This document shows positions 14,504 through 24,296 of a DNA stretch of 30,668 nucleotides, piece after piece. The notes below the pieces were generated by a model. The model was not told where the DNA came from. It did not search any database and was given only the letters and a program-made list of their open reading frames with translations. The stretch spans positions 1 to 30,668 of the forward strand of contig JAGOCV010000004.1 in the NCBI GenBank assembly GCA_017998575.1, read 5' to 3'. How positions within the stretch are numbered: position 1 is the stretch's first letter; each line of letters opens with the position of its first letter. The stretch is from Burkholderiaceae bacterium (lineage in GTDB: Bacteria > Pseudomonadota > Gammaproteobacteria > Burkholderiales > Burkholderiaceae). The translations under genes were made by a program, and so were the position numbers.

Positions 14504-15061
14504 ATGTCAGCCTTCTCCCTCCGTCGCGCCCTGAGCGGTCTGGCCGTGGTGGCCCTTGCAGGCCTCGCGGGTTGCGGCGGCCTGCGCAACGCGTCCACCA
14601 GCGTGGCGAGCATCGTGACGCCGTACAAGGCCGAAGTGGTGCAGGGCAACTTCGTCTCGAAGGAGCAGGTGGCCTACCTGCAGCCCGGTGCCACGCGCCA
14701 GCAGGTGCGCGACGTGCTGGGCACGCCGCTGCTCTCCAGCGCATTCCATGCCGATCGCTGGGACTACGTGTTCACGATCCGCCGCCAGGGCGTCGAGCCT
14801 CAGTCGCGCCGCCTCACCGTGTTCTTCAAGGGCGACGTGCTCGACCGTTTCGAGGGCGACGAGATGCCCAGCGAGGCCGAGTTCGTCGCCTCGCTCGATT
14901 CGCGCCGCAAGAACGTGAAAGTGCCCGTGCTCGAAGCGACGGAAGAGCAATTGCAAAAGAGCGCGCGCCCTGCGGCCCAGCAGGCTGCCGAGACGGCCAC
15001 CACGCCCACGGCGGCGCCCGCGTCCACCAGCTATCCGCCGCTCGAGTCGTCGCGGCGCTGA
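14504..15061 (+). CDS. bamE: Outer membrane protein assembly factor BamE (SmpA/OmlA)
   Basis: Lipoprotein of 185 aa, part of the BAM complex that inserts beta-barrel proteins in the outer membrane. The signal peptide ends in a lipobox (LAGC, lipidated Cys24). The BamE core follows: [20 protein letters not shown], then [20 protein letters not shown] and [11 protein letters not shown]. The C-terminal third (about residues 145-185) is Ala/Thr/Pro-rich, likely disordered, and longer than in E. coli BamE (113 aa). It diverges from fur and is followed by dapB after 59 nt, matching the fur/bamE/dapB order of related genomes. The start at 14504 is the only one giving the full signal. Confidence 0.94.
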   Translation: MSAFSLRRALSGLAVVALAGLAGCGGLRNASTSVASIVTPYKAEVVQGNFVSKEQVAYLQPGATRQQVRDVLGTPLLSSAFHADRWDYVFTIRRQGVEPQSRRLTVFFKGDVLDRFEGDEMPSEAEFVASLDSRRKNVKVPVLEATEEQLQKSARPAAQQAAETATTPTAAPASTSYPPLESSRR

Positions 15062-15120
15062 GCGCGCCCGCGCCTGCGGCGGCGTCCGTCGTTCCTGTCC
15101 CTGAAGGTTTCTGTCCGCCC

Positions 15121-15942
15121 GTGCCTGAATCCAGTTCCAACCCGCAGCGCGTCGCGATCGCCGGCGCTTCCGGCCGCATGGGCCGCATGCTCGTCGAGGC
15201 CGTTCGCGCCAGTGGCGATTGCGTGATCGCCGGCGCGCTCGACGTGCCTGCCAGCCCGGCGATCGGCTCCGATGTCACGGCCTTCCTGGGCCACGCCAGC
15301 GGCGTGCCGGTGACGGCTGACCTCGCAGAAGGCCTTAAGAACGCACAGGTGCTGATCGACTTCACGCGTCCCGAGGGGACGATGGCGCATCTGGCCGTCT
15401 GCCGCAGGCTCGGTGTCGGCCTGGTGATCGGCACCACGGGGTTCACCGAGGCCCAGAAGGCCGAGATCGCCGAGGCGGCGAAAGACATCGCCATCGTGAT
15501 GGCGCCCAACATGAGCGTGGGCGTGAACGTCACGCTCAAGCTGCTCGACATGGCGGCGCGGGCACTGTCCACCGGCTATGACATCGAGGTGATCGAGGCC
15601 CACCACCGCCACAAGGTCGACGCCCCCTCGGGCACCGCGCTGCGCATGGGCGAGGTGCTGGCCGAGGCACTGGGCCGCGATCTGAAGGACTGCGCCGTCT
15701 ATGCCCGCGAAGGCGTCACGGGCGAGCGTGATCCGTCCACCATCGGCTTCTCCGCCATCCGTGGTGGCGACATCGTGGGTGACCACACGGTGCTGTTCGC
15801 CGGCACCGGCGAGCGCATCGAGATCACGCACAAGTCGTCCAGCCGCGTCAACTACGCCCAGGGCAGCCTGCGTGCGGCGCGCTTCCTGGCGGGCCGCAAG
15901 AGCGGCCTGTTCGACATGTTCGACGTGCTCGGCCTGCGCTGA
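15121..15942 (+). CDS. dapB: 4-hydroxy-tetrahydrodipicolinate reductase
   Basis: NAD(P)H-dependent reductase of the diaminopimelate/lysine pathway, 273 aa, the same length as E. coli DapB. The N-terminal dinucleotide motif is [14 protein letters not shown] (residues 11-24). The substrate-side signature is [15 protein letters not shown], with catalytic His161/His162 and Lys165. GTTGF and APNMSVGVN (nicotinamide and hinge strands) are also present. No ATG precedes the cofactor motif in a suitable place. I choose GTG at 15121, which leaves ten residues before the first strand; the GAAGG upstream is 13 nt away, a weak ribosome site. It lies between bamE and exbB, 24 nt before exbB. Confidence 0.94.
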   Translation: MPESSSNPQRVAIAGASGRMGRMLVEAVRASGDCVIAGALDVPASPAIGSDVTAFLGHASGVPVTADLAEGLKNAQVLIDFTRPEGTMAHLAVCRRLGVGLVIGTTGFTEAQKAEIAEAAKDIAIVMAPNMSVGVNVTLKLLDMAARALSTGYDIEVIEAHHRHKVDAPSGTALRMGEVLAEALGRDLKDCAVYAREGVTGERDPSTIGFSAIRGGDIVGDHTVLFAGTGERIEITHKSSSRVNYAQGSLRAARFLAGRKSGLFDMFDVLGLR

Positions 15943-15965
15943 GCCGATCGCCCGATACCGGCGCC

Positions 15966-16604
15966 ATGAGCCTGCTGGATCTCCTGGCCCAGACCGATGC
16001 AGTGGGGCGCACCGTCGCCCTGTTGCTGCTGGCCATGTCGGTGGCGAGTTGGGTGGTGATCGCCTGGAAGGCCTGGCTGCTGCGCCGCGCCCACGCGTCG
16101 CTGCCGCGCGCGCTGGCGGCCTTCTGGCAATCCGGTTCCATCGACGGTGCCGCCGGCCGGGTCGCGCCGTTCGACACGGCGGGCCTGGTGCTGCCGCTGG
16201 TGGCCGCGACATCGGCGCCTGAGGCCGGCACGCTGGCCGGCAGCGGCCGGCGGTCGGCCCAGCTCACGCGCCTGCTGCGCGATGCGCTTCATGCCGTACT
16301 GCGTCGCCTGCGTTTCGGCCAGGTGTTGCTGGCCACCATCGGCTCGACGGCGCCGTTCGTGGGGCTGCTGGGCACCGTATGGGGCATCCACCATGCGCTG
16401 GTGGGCATCGCAGAGGCCGGCCAGATCACCATCGACCAGGTGGCGGGCCCGGTCGGCGAGGCGCTGATCATGACTGCGGCCGGCCTGGCTGTCGCCATCC
16501 CGGCCGTCCTGGCCTACAACGCTTTCGGGCGCATCGTCTCGGCCATCGAGGCCGACCTCGAAGGGTTCGCGCTCGACCTGCGCGAGCTGCTCTCGCACGA
16601 CTGA
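15966..16604 (+). CDS. exbB: MotA/TolQ/ExbB-family proton channel protein
   Basis: Inner-membrane proton-channel subunit, 212 aa, that with ExbD turns proton flow into mechanical work for TonB- or Tol-type systems. Three membrane segments are visible: about residues 14-35 (VALLLLAMSVASWVVIAWKA), 120-140 (LATIGSTAPFVGLLGTVWGI) and 160-185 (ALIMTAAGLAVAIPAVLAYN). The last two hold the family core. A cytosolic loop lies between helices 1 and 2. No tonB, tolA, tolB or pal gene is adjacent, so the ExbB-versus-TolQ choice rests mainly on the pairing with a 150-aa ExbD-like protein. It starts 24 nt after dapB and is followed by exbD after 7 nt. Confidence 0.88.
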   Translation: MSLLDLLAQTDAVGRTVALLLLAMSVASWVVIAWKAWLLRRAHASLPRALAAFWQSGSIDGAAGRVAPFDTAGLVLPLVAATSAPEAGTLAGSGRRSAQLTRLLRDALHAVLRRLRFGQVLLATIGSTAPFVGLLGTVWGIHHALVGIAEAGQITIDQVAGPVGEALIMTAAGLAVAIPAVLAYNAFGRIVSAIEADLEGFALDLRELLSHD

Positions 16605-16611
16605 GGGCAAC

Positions 16612-17064
16612 ATGCCGTTCGGTCGCCTCGATTCCAGCGCGCCCCACCAGGCCCCGATGAGCGACATCAACGTCACGCCGCTGGTGGACGTGATGCTGGT
16701 GCTGCTGGTGATCTTCATCATCACGGCGCCGCTGATGGCGGGCGCGCTCAAGCTCGACCTGCCGCAGGCCGAGGGCACACAGCCCGCGGCCGCCGCGCCG
16801 GCCGCCGTGCAGCTGGCGATCGACGCCGAAGGCCGCATCCTGCTCGACGGCCAGCCGGTGAATGACGACGCGGCATTGTCGGCACGCCTCGCACAGGTGG
16901 CCGCGCGCAGTCCGGATACCGAACTCCAGTTGAGTGCCGACACGCGCCTGCCCTACGGCCGCGCCATTGCCGTCATCGGGCTGGCGCAGCAGGCGGGTCT
17001 CTCGCGCATCGGTTTCATCGCCGAAGCTGTGCCACGCGCGGCGGACCCGACCCGGCGCCGCTGA
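16612..17064 (+). CDS. exbD: ExbD/TolR-family biopolymer transport protein
   Basis: Partner of the preceding ExbB, 150 aa. It has a short cytosolic N-terminus, one membrane helix and a periplasmic domain. The helix begins at the family signature MSDINVTPLVDVMLVLLVIF, which places the proton-carrying Asp at residue 26. The remainder (LAIDAEGRILLDGQPVNDD and the late LPYGRAIAVIGLAQQAGL) fits the periplasmic ExbD/TolR fold. The tail ends in RRR. Only 7 nt separate it from exbB, so the two form an operon. Energy transfer to TonB for ferric-siderophore uptake is the best guess, consistent with fur nearby; a Tol-like role is not excluded. Confidence 0.9.
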   Translation: MPFGRLDSSAPHQAPMSDINVTPLVDVMLVLLVIFIITAPLMAGALKLDLPQAEGTQPAAAAPAAVQLAIDAEGRILLDGQPVNDDAALSARLAQVAARSPDTELQLSADTRLPYGRAIAVIGLAQQAGLSRIGFIAEAVPRAADPTRRR

Positions 17065-17096
17065 GCCGGCAGGCGCGCGCCGGGCGGGGTGCGCAC

Positions 17097-17128
17097 TAGA
17101 ATCGCAGGGTCTCTCGCGCCACGGGCGC
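17097..17128 (+). promoter_or_regulatory. Putative leuS -10 and leader hairpin
   Basis: TAGAAT (17097-17102) lies 48 nt before leuS. A small hairpin GCGCC-ACG-GGCGC (17116-17128) follows in the leader. No -35 consensus is visible. No T-box-like or leucine-codon leader is present, so no attenuation mechanism is evident. Confidence 0.35.
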
Positions 17129-17150
17129 GCTCCCCCGTTCCCCGCCTTCC

Positions 17151-19820
17151 ATGCAAGACAAATACACCCCCGCCGAGGTCGAGCAGGCCGCGCAATCCCA
17201 GTGGGCCGCGCGCGATGCCTACCGCGTCACCGAGGACGCCTCGCGCCCGAAGTACTACGCCTGCTCCATGCTGCCCTATCCCAGCGGCAAGCTGCACATG
17301 GGCCACGTGCGCAACTACACCATCAACGACATGCTGGCGCGCCACCTGCGCATGAAGGGCTTCAACGTCCTCATGCCCATGGGCTGGGACGCGTTCGGCC
17401 TGCCGGCGGAGAACGCGGCGCTCAAGAACGGCGTGCCGCCCGCGCAGTGGACGTACGACAACATCGCCTACATGAAAAAGCAGATGCAGGCGATGGGGCT
17501 GGCCATCGACTGGTCGCGCGAGGTCGCCACCTGCGATCCGGCCTACTACAAGTGGAACCAGTGGCTGTTCCTCAAGATGCTCGAGAAGGGCATCGCCTAC
17601 CGCAAGACCCAGGTCGTCAACTGGGATCCGGTGGACCAGACCGTGCTGGCCAACGAGCAGGTGATCGACGGCCGTGGCTGGCGCACCGGCGCGCTGGTGG
17701 AAAAGCGCGAGATCCCGGGTTACTACCTCAAGATCACCGACTACGCCGACGAGCTGCTCGACCACGTGCAGAACAAGCTGCCGGGCTGGCCCGAAAAGGT
17801 GCGGCTGATGCAGGAGAACTGGATCGGCAAGTCCAGCGGCGTGCGCTTTGCCTTCACGCACGACATCCGCGATGCCGGCGGTGCGCTGATCGGCGATGGC
17901 CGCATGTACGTGTTCACCACGCGTGCCGACACCATCATGGGGGTGACCTTCTGCGCCGTGGCCCCCGAGCATCCGCTGGCCGCGCATGCCGCCGCCACCG
18001 ACCCCAAGCTCGCCGCCTTCATCGAGGAATGCAAGAAGGGCGGCACCACCGAGGCCGAGCTCGCGCTCAGGGAAAAGGAAGGCCTGCCTACGGGTCTCGT
18101 CGTCACGCACCCGATCACCGGCGATGCCGTGCCGGTGTGGGTGGGCAACTACGTCCTCATGAGCTATGGCGACGGCGCCGTGATGGGCGTGCCCGCGCAC
18201 GACGAGCGCGACTTCGCCTTCGCGCGCAAGTATGGCCTGGAGATCCGCCAGGTGGTGCTGGTCGACGGCGAAGAGTACGACTACGACCGCTGGCAGGACT
18301 GGTACGGCGACAAGCAGCGCGGCGTCACCATCAACTCCGACATCTTCAGCGGCATGAAGTACCAGGAAGCCGTGGACGCCGTGGCGCACGCGCTGGCTGC
18401 CAAGGGCCTGGGCGAGAAGAAAACCACCTGGCGCCTGCGCGACTGGGGCGTCTCGCGCCAGCGCTACTGGGGCACGCCGATCCCCATCATCCATTGCCCC
18501 GATCACGGTGCGGTGCCCGTGCCCGAGCAAGACCTGCCCGTGGTGCTGCCGCAGGACTGCGTGCCCGACGGCAGCGGCAACCCGCTGGGCAAGCGCGAGG
18601 ATTTCCTGGCCTGCACCTGCCCCGTGTGCGGCAAGCCCTCGCGTCGCGAAACCGACACGATGGACACCTTCGTGGATTCGTCGTGGTACTTCATGCGCTA
18701 TTGCGACCCGAAGAACGGCGATGCCATGGTGGCTGACGGCGCCCGCTACTGGATGCCGATGGATCAGTACATCGGCGGCGTCGAACACGCCATCCTGCAC
18801 CTGCTGTATGCGCGCTTCTGGACCAAGGTCATGCGCGACCTGGGCCTGGTCGCCATCGATGAGCCGTTCACGAAGTTGCTGACCCAGGGCATGGTGCTCA
18901 ACCACATCTACAGCCGGCGCACCGACAAGGGCGGCAAGGAATATTTCTGGCCGCACGACGTCGAGCACGTGACCGACGAGGCCGGCAAAGTAAGCGGCGC
19001 GCGCCTGAAGAACGCGGTCGAGAGCGGCGGCGTCAGCTTGCCCGTGGGTACGGCGATCGACTACGAGGGCGTGGGCACGATGTCCAAGTCCAAGAACAAC
19101 GGCGTCGATCCGCAGGACCTGATCGAGAAGTTCGGTGCCGACACCGCGCGCCTCTACACCATGTTCACCGCGCCGCCCGAGGCCACGCTGGAATGGAACG
19201 ATGCGGCCGTCGAAGGCAGCTACCGCTTCCTGCGGCGCGTGTGGGCCTTCGGCGTGAAGAACGCAGGCGCGCTCAAGGCGGGTGTTGCCGCGTCCATCGA
19301 CGCTGCGGCGCTGTCCGCGCCCGCCAAGGCCATGCGCCGCGACATCCACACCGTGCTGCGCCAGGCCAACTACGACTACGAGCGCATGCAATACAACACG
19401 GTCGTCTCGGCCGTGATGAAGATGCTCAACACGCTGGAGGACGCCAAGATCGCGGACACGCCGGCCGATGCGGCCGCGCTGGCCGAGGGCTTCTCCATCC
19501 TGCTGCGCGTGCTGTACCCCGTATGCCCGCACATCGGCCAGACGCTGTGGAACGAGCTGGGTGCCACGGCTTCGGTGGGCGAACTGCTCGACACCGCCTG
19601 GCCCGAGGTGGACGAGACCGCCCTGGTGCAGGACGAGATCGAGCTCATGCTGCAGGTGAGCGGCAAGCTGCGCGGCTCCATCCGCGTGCCGGCCGGTGCC
19701 GACAAGGCTGCCATCGAGGCTGCCGCGCTGGCCAGCGAGGACTTCCAGAAGTTCGCGGCCGGCGCCGCGCCCAAGAAGATCATCGTGGTGCCGGGGCGCC
19801 TGGTGAACGTGGTGATCTGA
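17151..19820 (+). CDS. leuS: Leucine--tRNA ligase
   Basis: Class I aminoacyl-tRNA synthetase, 889 aa (E. coli 860), charging tRNA-Leu. The N-terminal catalytic signature is [11 protein letters not shown] (HIGH-like, residues 49-52). The CP1 editing domain carries [20 protein letters not shown] near residue 255, including the Thr-rich discrimination site, and [12 protein letters not shown] near 345 with its editing Asp. Next come [20 protein letters not shown] and the Leu-specific zinc-finger-like [13 protein letters not shown]. The KMSKS motif appears as TMSKSKNN (from residue 643). The anticodon-binding alpha-helical domain and C-terminal domain complete it. It overlaps nothing upstream and is followed after 1 nt by lptE, so translation of the two is probably coupled. 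Confidence 0.98.
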   Translation: MQDKYTPAEVEQAAQSQWAARDAYRVTEDASRPKYYACSMLPYPSGKLHMGHVRNYTINDMLARHLRMKGFNVLMPMGWDAFGLPAENAALKNGVPPAQWTYDNIAYMKKQMQAMGLAIDWSREVATCDPAYYKWNQWLFLKMLEKGIAYRKTQVVNWDPVDQTVLANEQVIDGRGWRTGALVEKREIPGYYLKITDYADELLDHVQNKLPGWPEKVRLMQENWIGKSSGVRFAFTHDIRDAGGALIGDGRMYVFTTRADTIMGVTFCAVAPEHPLAAHAAATDPKLAAFIEECKKGGTTEAELALREKEGLPTGLVVTHPITGDAVPVWVGNYVLMSYGDGAVMGVPAHDERDFAFARKYGLEIRQVVLVDGEEYDYDRWQDWYGDKQRGVTINSDIFSGMKYQEAVDAVAHALAAKGLGEKKTTWRLRDWGVSRQRYWGTPIPIIHCPDHGAVPVPEQDLPVVLPQDCVPDGSGNPLGKREDFLACTCPVCGKPSRRETDTMDTFVDSSWYFMRYCDPKNGDAMVADGARYWMPMDQYIGGVEHAILHLLYARFWTKVMRDLGLVAIDEPFTKLLTQGMVLNHIYSRRTDKGGKEYFWPHDVEHVTDEAGKVSGARLKNAVESGGVSLPVGTAIDYEGVGTMSKSKNNGVDPQDLIEKFGADTARLYTMFTAPPEATLEWNDAAVEGSYRFLRRVWAFGVKNAGALKAGVAASIDAAALSAPAKAMRRDIHTVLRQANYDYERMQYNTVVSAVMKMLNTLEDAKIADTPADAAALAEGFSILLRVLYPVCPHIGQTLWNELGATASVGELLDTAWPEVDETALVQDEIELMLQVSGKLRGSIRVPAGADKAAIEAAALASEDFQKFAAGAAPKKIIVVPGRLVNVVI

Positions 19821-19821
19821 C

Positions 19822-20328
19822 ATGACGCGCCGCCGCCTCGTCCTCGCTTCGGCCAGCGCCCTGGGTGCGGCCCTGCTCGCCGGCTGTGGCTTCGAGCTGC
19901 GCCGTGCGCCAGAGTTGCCGTTTTCCACGGTCCATCTCAACGGCGACGCGCGCTCGCCCCTGCTGATCGAACTGCGTCGTGCGATCGCCAGCATCGGCAA
20001 CGTGCGCGTGGTCGATCCGGCCGAGGCGGCAGCCGCCCAGGTCATCCTCGACGTGCTGCAGAACCAGCGCGAGCGCGTGGTGGTGGGCGTGGGCACGGCC
20101 GGCCAGGTGCGTGAATTCCAGCTGCGCGTGCGCTTCCGTTTCCGCCTGCGCAGCCGCACGGGCGAAGAACTGATCGCTCCCACCGAGCTGCTGCAGCAGC
20201 GCGACATCAGCTACAGCGAATCCGCGGCGCTGGCCAAGGAAGCCGAGGAGCAGCTGCTCTACCGCGACATGCAGAGCGACGTCGTGCAGCAGACGCTGCG
20301 CCGCCTGGCGGCCGTCAAGTCGATCTGA
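19822..20328 (+). CDS. lptE: LPS assembly lipoprotein LptE
   Basis: Outer-membrane lipoprotein, 168 aa, that plugs the LptD barrel and helps deliver lipopolysaccharide to the cell surface. The signal peptide (RRRLVLASASALGAALLAGC) ends in a lipobox with Cys22. The mature start CGFELRRAPELPFSTVHLNG is the characteristic LptE opening (CGFxLR). Strands around VREFQLRVRFRFRLRSRTGE and the helix SAALAKEAEEQLLYRDM fit the fold. It lies in the classical leuS-lptE-holA order, 1 nt after the leuS stop and 7 nt before holA. Confidence 0.95.
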   Translation: MTRRRLVLASASALGAALLAGCGFELRRAPELPFSTVHLNGDARSPLLIELRRAIASIGNVRVVDPAEAAAAQVILDVLQNQRERVVVGVGTAGQVREFQLRVRFRFRLRSRTGEELIAPTELLQQRDISYSESAALAKEAEEQLLYRDMQSDVVQQTLRRLAAVKSI

Positions 20329-20335
20329 TCCGCGC

Positions 20336-21403
20336 ATGCAACTGGCCGCCGCCCAGCTCGCTGCCCACCTGCAGAAGGGCCTGCGCCCGCTGTACACGCT
20401 GCACGGTGACGAGCCGTTGCTGGTGCAGGAGGCCGCCGACGCGATCCGCGCCGCCGCGCGAGCCCAGGGCTATACCGAGCGCACCTCGCACACCGTGGCC
20501 GGTGCGCATTTCGACTGGAGCGAGGTGCTGGCTGCCGGCGGATCGCTGAGCCTGTTCGCCGACAGGCAGATCGTCGAAGTGCGCATTCCGTCGGGCAAAC
20601 CCGGCAAGGATGGCAGTGCCGCGCTTCAGCAGTTGGCCGAGGGAGCCGCTGGCAACGACAGCACGCTCACGCTGGTGATGCTGCCGAGGCTGGACAAGCA
20701 GACGCGCACGGGCGCCTGGTTCACGGCGCTTGAAAACGCGGGCGTGTCGGTGCAGCTCGACCCGGTTGATCGCGCCGCGCTACCGCAGTGGATCGCGCAG
20801 CGGCTGCAGCGACAGAACCAGCGCGTGCGCGCTGGCGACGAAGGCCAGCGCACGCTCCAGTTCTTCGCCGACCGCGTGGAGGGCAACCTGCTGGCCGCGC
20901 ATCAGGAAATCCAGAAGCTCGCGCTGCTGCATCCGGAGGGCGAACTGTCGTTCGATCAGGTCGAGTCCGCCGTGCTCAACGTGGCGCGCTACGACGTTTT
21001 CAAGCTCGGCGAGGCCGTGCTGGCCGGCCAGGTGACGCGCGTGCAGCGCATGCTCGACGGCCTGCAGGCCGAGGGCGAGGCCGAGGTGCTGGTGCACTAC
21101 ACGCTGGCCGAGGACATCCGGGCGCTCAACCGGGTGAAAGACGCCATGGAAGCCGGCCGTCCGCTGCCCATGGCCCTGCGCGAGCAGCGTGTCTGGGGCC
21201 TGCGCGAGCGGCTCTTCGAGCGCGCGCTGCCGCGCCTGTCGCCCACCACGCTGGGCAATCTGCTGCACTCGGCCCACGTGGTGGACGGCATCGTCAAGGG
21301 GCTCAAGGCCCCGGGCTGGCCCGACAACGGTTGGCAGGCCCTGCACCGGCTGGCCATGATGCTGGCGCGCGAGTGCGGCCAGGTGGCGCCGCGCCGCTCC
21401 TGA
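20336..21403 (+). CDS. holA: DNA polymerase III subunit delta
   Basis: Delta subunit of the clamp loader, 355 aa; it opens the beta sliding clamp. The AAA-like N-terminus reads [20 protein letters not shown]. The middle domain includes [20 protein letters not shown] and [19 protein letters not shown], both typical of HolA. The C-terminal collar domain follows ([15 protein letters not shown]). There is no Walker A lysine motif, as expected because delta does not bind ATP. Spacing of 7 nt after lptE supports one operon leuS-lptE-holA. Confidence 0.95.
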   Translation: MQLAAAQLAAHLQKGLRPLYTLHGDEPLLVQEAADAIRAAARAQGYTERTSHTVAGAHFDWSEVLAAGGSLSLFADRQIVEVRIPSGKPGKDGSAALQQLAEGAAGNDSTLTLVMLPRLDKQTRTGAWFTALENAGVSVQLDPVDRAALPQWIAQRLQRQNQRVRAGDEGQRTLQFFADRVEGNLLAAHQEIQKLALLHPEGELSFDQVESAVLNVARYDVFKLGEAVLAGQVTRVQRMLDGLQAEGEAEVLVHYTLAEDIRALNRVKDAMEAGRPLPMALREQRVWGLRERLFERALPRLSPTTLGNLLHSAHVVDGIVKGLKAPGWPDNGWQALHRLAMMLARECGQVAPRRS

Positions 21404-21418
21404 GGGCCGGCGCCGCAA

Positions 21419-21438
21419 GCCCCGTGCGCTGCGGGGGC
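21419..21438 (+). terminator. Possible terminator hairpin after holA
   Basis: GCCCCG (21419-21424) can pair with CGGGGGC (21432-21438) with one bulged G and a 7-nt loop, 15 nt after the holA stop and just before the proA promoter. There is no U-run. Confidence 0.3.
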
Positions 21439-21451
21439 GGTGGCGCGGGCG

Positions 21452-21457
21452 GATAAT
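21452..21457 (+). promoter_or_regulatory. -10 element 7 nt before proA ATG (candidate leaderless promoter)
   Basis: GATAAT is followed by CGGGCCC and then the proA ATG. No Shine-Dalgarno lies in the preceding 20 nt. Transcription from this box would begin at or next to the start codon. Confidence 0.5.
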
Positions 21458-21464
21458 CGGGCCC

Positions 21465-22745
21465 ATGAACGCGCTCAACATCGCCGAATACATGCAGACC
21501 CTGGGCGTGCAGGCACGCGCCGCCTCGGCCCGCATGGCCCGCGCCGACGCCGCCACGCGCGCCCGCGCACTGCGCCGGCTGGCCGTGCTCCTGCGCGAAA
21601 GCACCGACACCCTGCAGGCCGAGAACGCCAAGGACCTGGAGCGCGCCGTCGCGGCCGGCCTGTCGGCCCCGATGGTGGACCGCCTGCGCCTCACCCCCAA
21701 GGTGCTGGCCACGGTGGCGGAGGGCTGCGACCAGCTCGCCGCCATGCCCGACATCATCGGCGAGACCACCGGCCTGCGCCAGCAGCCCAGCGGCATCCGC
21801 GTGGGCCAGATGCGTGTGCCCCTGGGGGTGTTCGGCATGATCTACGAGAGCCGGCCCAACGTGACCATCGAGGCCGCGAGCCTGTCGATCAAGAGCGGCA
21901 ACGCCGCCATCCTGCGCGGCGGCTCGGAAGCCATCGATTCCAATCGCGCACTGGCAAAGCTGGTGCAGCAGGCGCTGCAGGACGCCGGCCTGCCCGAGTC
22001 CGCCGTGCAACTGGTCGGCACCACCGACCGCGAGGCCGTGGGCCATCTCATCGCCATGCCCGAGCACGTGGACGTGGTCATCCCGCGCGGCGGCAAGGGC
22101 CTGATCGAGCGCATCAGCCGCGAGGCCAAGGTGCCCGTCATCAAGCACCTGGACGGCAACTGCCACGTCTACGTGGACGACCCCTGCGACATCGCCATGG
22201 CGGTGAAGGTGGCCGACAACGCCAAGACCCAGAAGTACAGCCCCTGCAACGCCAGCGAAGGTCTGCTGGTGGCACGCGGCGTGGCGGCCGAGTTCCTGCC
22301 GAAGATCGGTGCCATCTACGCCGCCAAGGGCGTCGAGATGCGTGGCGATGCCGAGGCCCGCGCCATCCTGGCCGCCGTGCAGGATGCGAATGTGGTCGCC
22401 GCCACCGAGCAGGACTGGAGCGAGGAATACCTCGCGCCGATCATCGCGGTGAAGGTGGTGGCGGGTCTCGATGAAGCCATCGAACACATCAACCGCTACG
22501 GCAGCCACCACACCGACGCCATCCTCACGCGTGACCACATGCATGCCCAGCGTTTCCTGCGGGAAGTCGATTCGGCCAGCGTGATGGTGAATGCGAGCAC
22601 CCGCTTCGCCGATGGCTTCGAGTACGGACTGGGCGCCGAGATCGGCATCTCCACCGACAAGTTCCACGCGCGCGGCCCGGTCGGCATCGAAGGCCTCACC
22701 TCTCTCAAATGGGTGGTGCTGGGCGAGGGTGAAGTGCGGGCGTGA
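21465..22745 (+). CDS. proA: Glutamate-5-semialdehyde dehydrogenase (gamma-glutamyl phosphate reductase)
   Basis: Second enzyme of proline biosynthesis, 426 aa; NADPH-dependent reduction of gamma-glutamyl phosphate. It is an aldehyde-dehydrogenase-fold protein. Landmarks: [60 protein letters not shown], the stretch [15 protein letters not shown] with catalytic Cys261, and the C-terminal [20 protein letters not shown]. Length agrees with E. coli ProA (417 aa). No proB is adjacent, which is common in this group. The start is fixed by ATG at 21465, just behind the -10-like box. Confidence 0.97.
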   Translation: MNALNIAEYMQTLGVQARAASARMARADAATRARALRRLAVLLRESTDTLQAENAKDLERAVAAGLSAPMVDRLRLTPKVLATVAEGCDQLAAMPDIIGETTGLRQQPSGIRVGQMRVPLGVFGMIYESRPNVTIEAASLSIKSGNAAILRGGSEAIDSNRALAKLVQQALQDAGLPESAVQLVGTTDREAVGHLIAMPEHVDVVIPRGGKGLIERISREAKVPVIKHLDGNCHVYVDDPCDIAMAVKVADNAKTQKYSPCNASEGLLVARGVAAEFLPKIGAIYAAKGVEMRGDAEARAILAAVQDANVVAATEQDWSEEYLAPIIAVKVVAGLDEAIEHINRYGSHHTDAILTRDHMHAQRFLREVDSASVMVNASTRFADGFEYGLGAEIGISTDKFHARGPVGIEGLTSLKWVVLGEGEVRA

Positions 22746-22776
22746 CCGGCGTCCCGCGCTGACGGCACGTCCGCAG

Positions 22777-22788
22777 GCGGCGAGCCGC
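22777..22788 (+). terminator. Small hairpin after proA
   Basis: GCGGC-GA-GCCGC, a 5-bp stem with a very tight loop, is followed by a moderately T-rich tail (TGTCTGTCTT). It is a weak candidate for the proA terminator. Confidence 0.25.
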
Positions 22789-22845
22789 AGCGCTGTCTGT
22801 CTTCGTGGGCGGGGGTTGGAAAGCGGGCGTGGGCCCCCAATTCCC

Positions 22846-22872
22846 TACAATCCACTGCGGCATTCCCCGCAG
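22846..22872 (+). promoter_or_regulatory. Putative gshA -10 and leader hairpin
   Basis: TACAAT (22846-22851) lies 47 nt before gshA. CTGCGG-CATTCC-CCGCAG (22855-22872) forms a 6-bp hairpin at the expected 5' end of the transcript. TTGGAA at 22816 is too far away (24 bp) to serve as a normal -35. Confidence 0.35.
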
Positions 22873-22898
22873 CCCGCTCCTGCCCCGCAAGGCCCTCC

Positions 22899-24194
22899 AT
22901 GGTTCCCCACCTCGTCACCGCCCTCACTGGCCCCATCAACGAACTCGAACAGCGCATCCTCGAGTCCATGCCGGCGATCGAGCGCTGGTTCCGGCTGGAA
23001 TGGATGGAGCACACGCCGCCGTTCTACAGCTCGGTCGATATCCGCAACGCCGGCTTCAAGCTCGCGCCGGTCGACACCAACCTGTTCCCCGGCGGCTGGA
23101 ACAACCTCACGCCCGAGATGCTGCCGCTGGCGGTGCAGGCGGCGATGGCGGCCATCGAGAAGATCTGCCCCGAAGCGCGCAACCTGCTGGTGATCCCCGA
23201 AAACCACACGCGCAACACCTTCTACCTGGCCAACCTGGCCCAGCTGGCGCGCATCTTCCACATGGCCGGGCTCAACGTGCGCATCGGCTCGATCAGCCCC
23301 GAGATCAAGAAGACCACGAAGATCGAACTGCCGGGCGGCGAGACGCTGACCATCGAGCCGGTGGTGCGCAGCAAGCGCCGGCTGGGCCTGAAGGATTTCG
23401 ATCCCTGCACCATCCTGCTCAACAACGACCTCTCGGCCGGCATTCCCGGCATCCTGGAGGACATCCACGAGCAGTACCTGCTGCCGCCGCCGCACGCGGG
23501 CTGGCCGGTGCGTCGCAAGAGCACGCACTTCAAGGTCTACGAAGAGGTGTCCAAGCGCTTCGGCAAGATGCTGGGCATCGATCCCTGGCTCATCAACCCG
23601 ATGTTCAGCCATTGCGGCCAGGTCGATTTCGCCGAAGGCACGGGCATGGACTGCCTGCAGACCAACGTCGACGCGCTGCTGGGCAAGATCCGCCGCAAGT
23701 ACAAGGAATACGGCATCAACGAGAAGCCGTTCGTGGTGGTGAAGGCCGACAACGGCACCTACGGCATGGGCATCATGACCGTGCGCGACGCCAAGGATCT
23801 GGATGCGCTCAACCGCAAGTCGCGCAACAAGATGGCGGTGATCAAGGATGGCCAGCCGGTCACCGAGGTCATCATCCAGGAGGGCGTGCTGACCAACGAG
23901 CGCATGAACGACGCCGTGGCCGAGCCGGTGGTCTACATGATGGACCGCTATGTGGTGGGCGGCTTCTACCGCGTGCATGCCGAACGCGGGGTGGACGAAA
24001 ACCTCAACGCCCCGGGCGCTCACTTCGTCCCGCTGGCCTTCTCCGAGAGCACCCGCCTGCCGCAGCCGGGCATGAAGCCGGGTGCCAGTGCGCCCAACCG
24101 CTTCTACATGTACGGCGTGATCGGCCGGCTGGCCATGCTGGCGGCCAGCTACGAACTCGAAGCCACCGACCCCGACCGCGAGGTCTACGAATAA
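22899..24194 (+). CDS. gshA: Glutamate--cysteine ligase, proteobacterial GshA type
   Basis: First, rate-limiting enzyme of glutathione synthesis, 431 aa. It belongs to the GshA family found in betaproteobacteria and some gammaproteobacteria, distinct in sequence from the E. coli enzyme. Typical stretches: FYSSVDIRNAGFKLAPVDTN, LFPGGWNNLTPEMLPLAV, HTRNTFYLANLAQLARIF, DPWLINPMFSHCGQVDFAEG, and the ATP-grasp-like FVVVKADNGTYGMGIMTVRD. The C-terminal HFVPLAFSESTRLPQPG and NRFYMYGVIGRLAMLAASYE are also family-specific. It is read from its own predicted promoter, with tandem hairpins behind it. With the Pnt transhydrogenase it contributes to the reduced-thiol economy, though no direct regulatory link is visible. 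Confidence 0.94.
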   Translation: MVPHLVTALTGPINELEQRILESMPAIERWFRLEWMEHTPPFYSSVDIRNAGFKLAPVDTNLFPGGWNNLTPEMLPLAVQAAMAAIEKICPEARNLLVIPENHTRNTFYLANLAQLARIFHMAGLNVRIGSISPEIKKTTKIELPGGETLTIEPVVRSKRRLGLKDFDPCTILLNNDLSAGIPGILEDIHEQYLLPPPHAGWPVRRKSTHFKVYEEVSKRFGKMLGIDPWLINPMFSHCGQVDFAEGTGMDCLQTNVDALLGKIRRKYKEYGINEKPFVVVKADNGTYGMGIMTVRDAKDLDALNRKSRNKMAVIKDGQPVTEVIIQEGVLTNERMNDAVAEPVVYMMDRYVVGGFYRVHAERGVDENLNAPGAHFVPLAFSESTRLPQPGMKPGASAPNRFYMYGVIGRLAMLAASYELEATDPDREVYE

Positions 24195-24210
24195 GGCCGG
24201 CGCGGCGCAC

Positions 24211-24242
24211 ACTGGGTGCAAACCCAGTTGTTGCGCTGCAAC
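24211..24242 (+). terminator. Tandem hairpins after gshA
   Basis: ACTGGGT-GCAA-ACCCAGT (24211-24228) is a perfect 7-bp stem with a GNRA tetraloop, 16 nt after the gshA stop. A second hairpin, GTTGC-GCT-GCAAC (24230-24242), follows at once. It is a likely terminator, although no U-run is present. Confidence 0.55.
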
Positions 24243-24252
24243 ATGACCAATG

Positions 24253-24287
24253 CCCGGCGCGCGCCGGGCGCCCGGGCGGCGCACAAT
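24253..24287 (+). promoter_or_regulatory. kup upstream region: overlapping GC palindromes and -10-like box
   Basis: A perfect 16-bp palindrome (24253-24268, CCCGGCGCGCGCCGGG) overlaps a 12-bp one (24264-24275, CCGGGCGCCCGG). Both lie just upstream of CACAAT (24282-24287). The palindromes cover the -35 region, so they could be an operator, or merely reflect GC bias. Confidence 0.35.
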
Positions 24288-24296
24288 AGCGGGCCC

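Noticed and set aside
17064..17150. Leucine attenuator or T-box ahead of leuS
   Set aside because: The gap is under 90 nt, has no leucine-rich leader peptide and no T-box sequence; only a 5-bp hairpin is seen.
16953..20207. Minus-strand open frame of 1084 codons opposite leuS
   Set aside because: It is the antisense shadow of leuS/exbD in high-GC DNA: His/Arg/Gly-rich with no domain, and leuS is unmistakable on the other strand.
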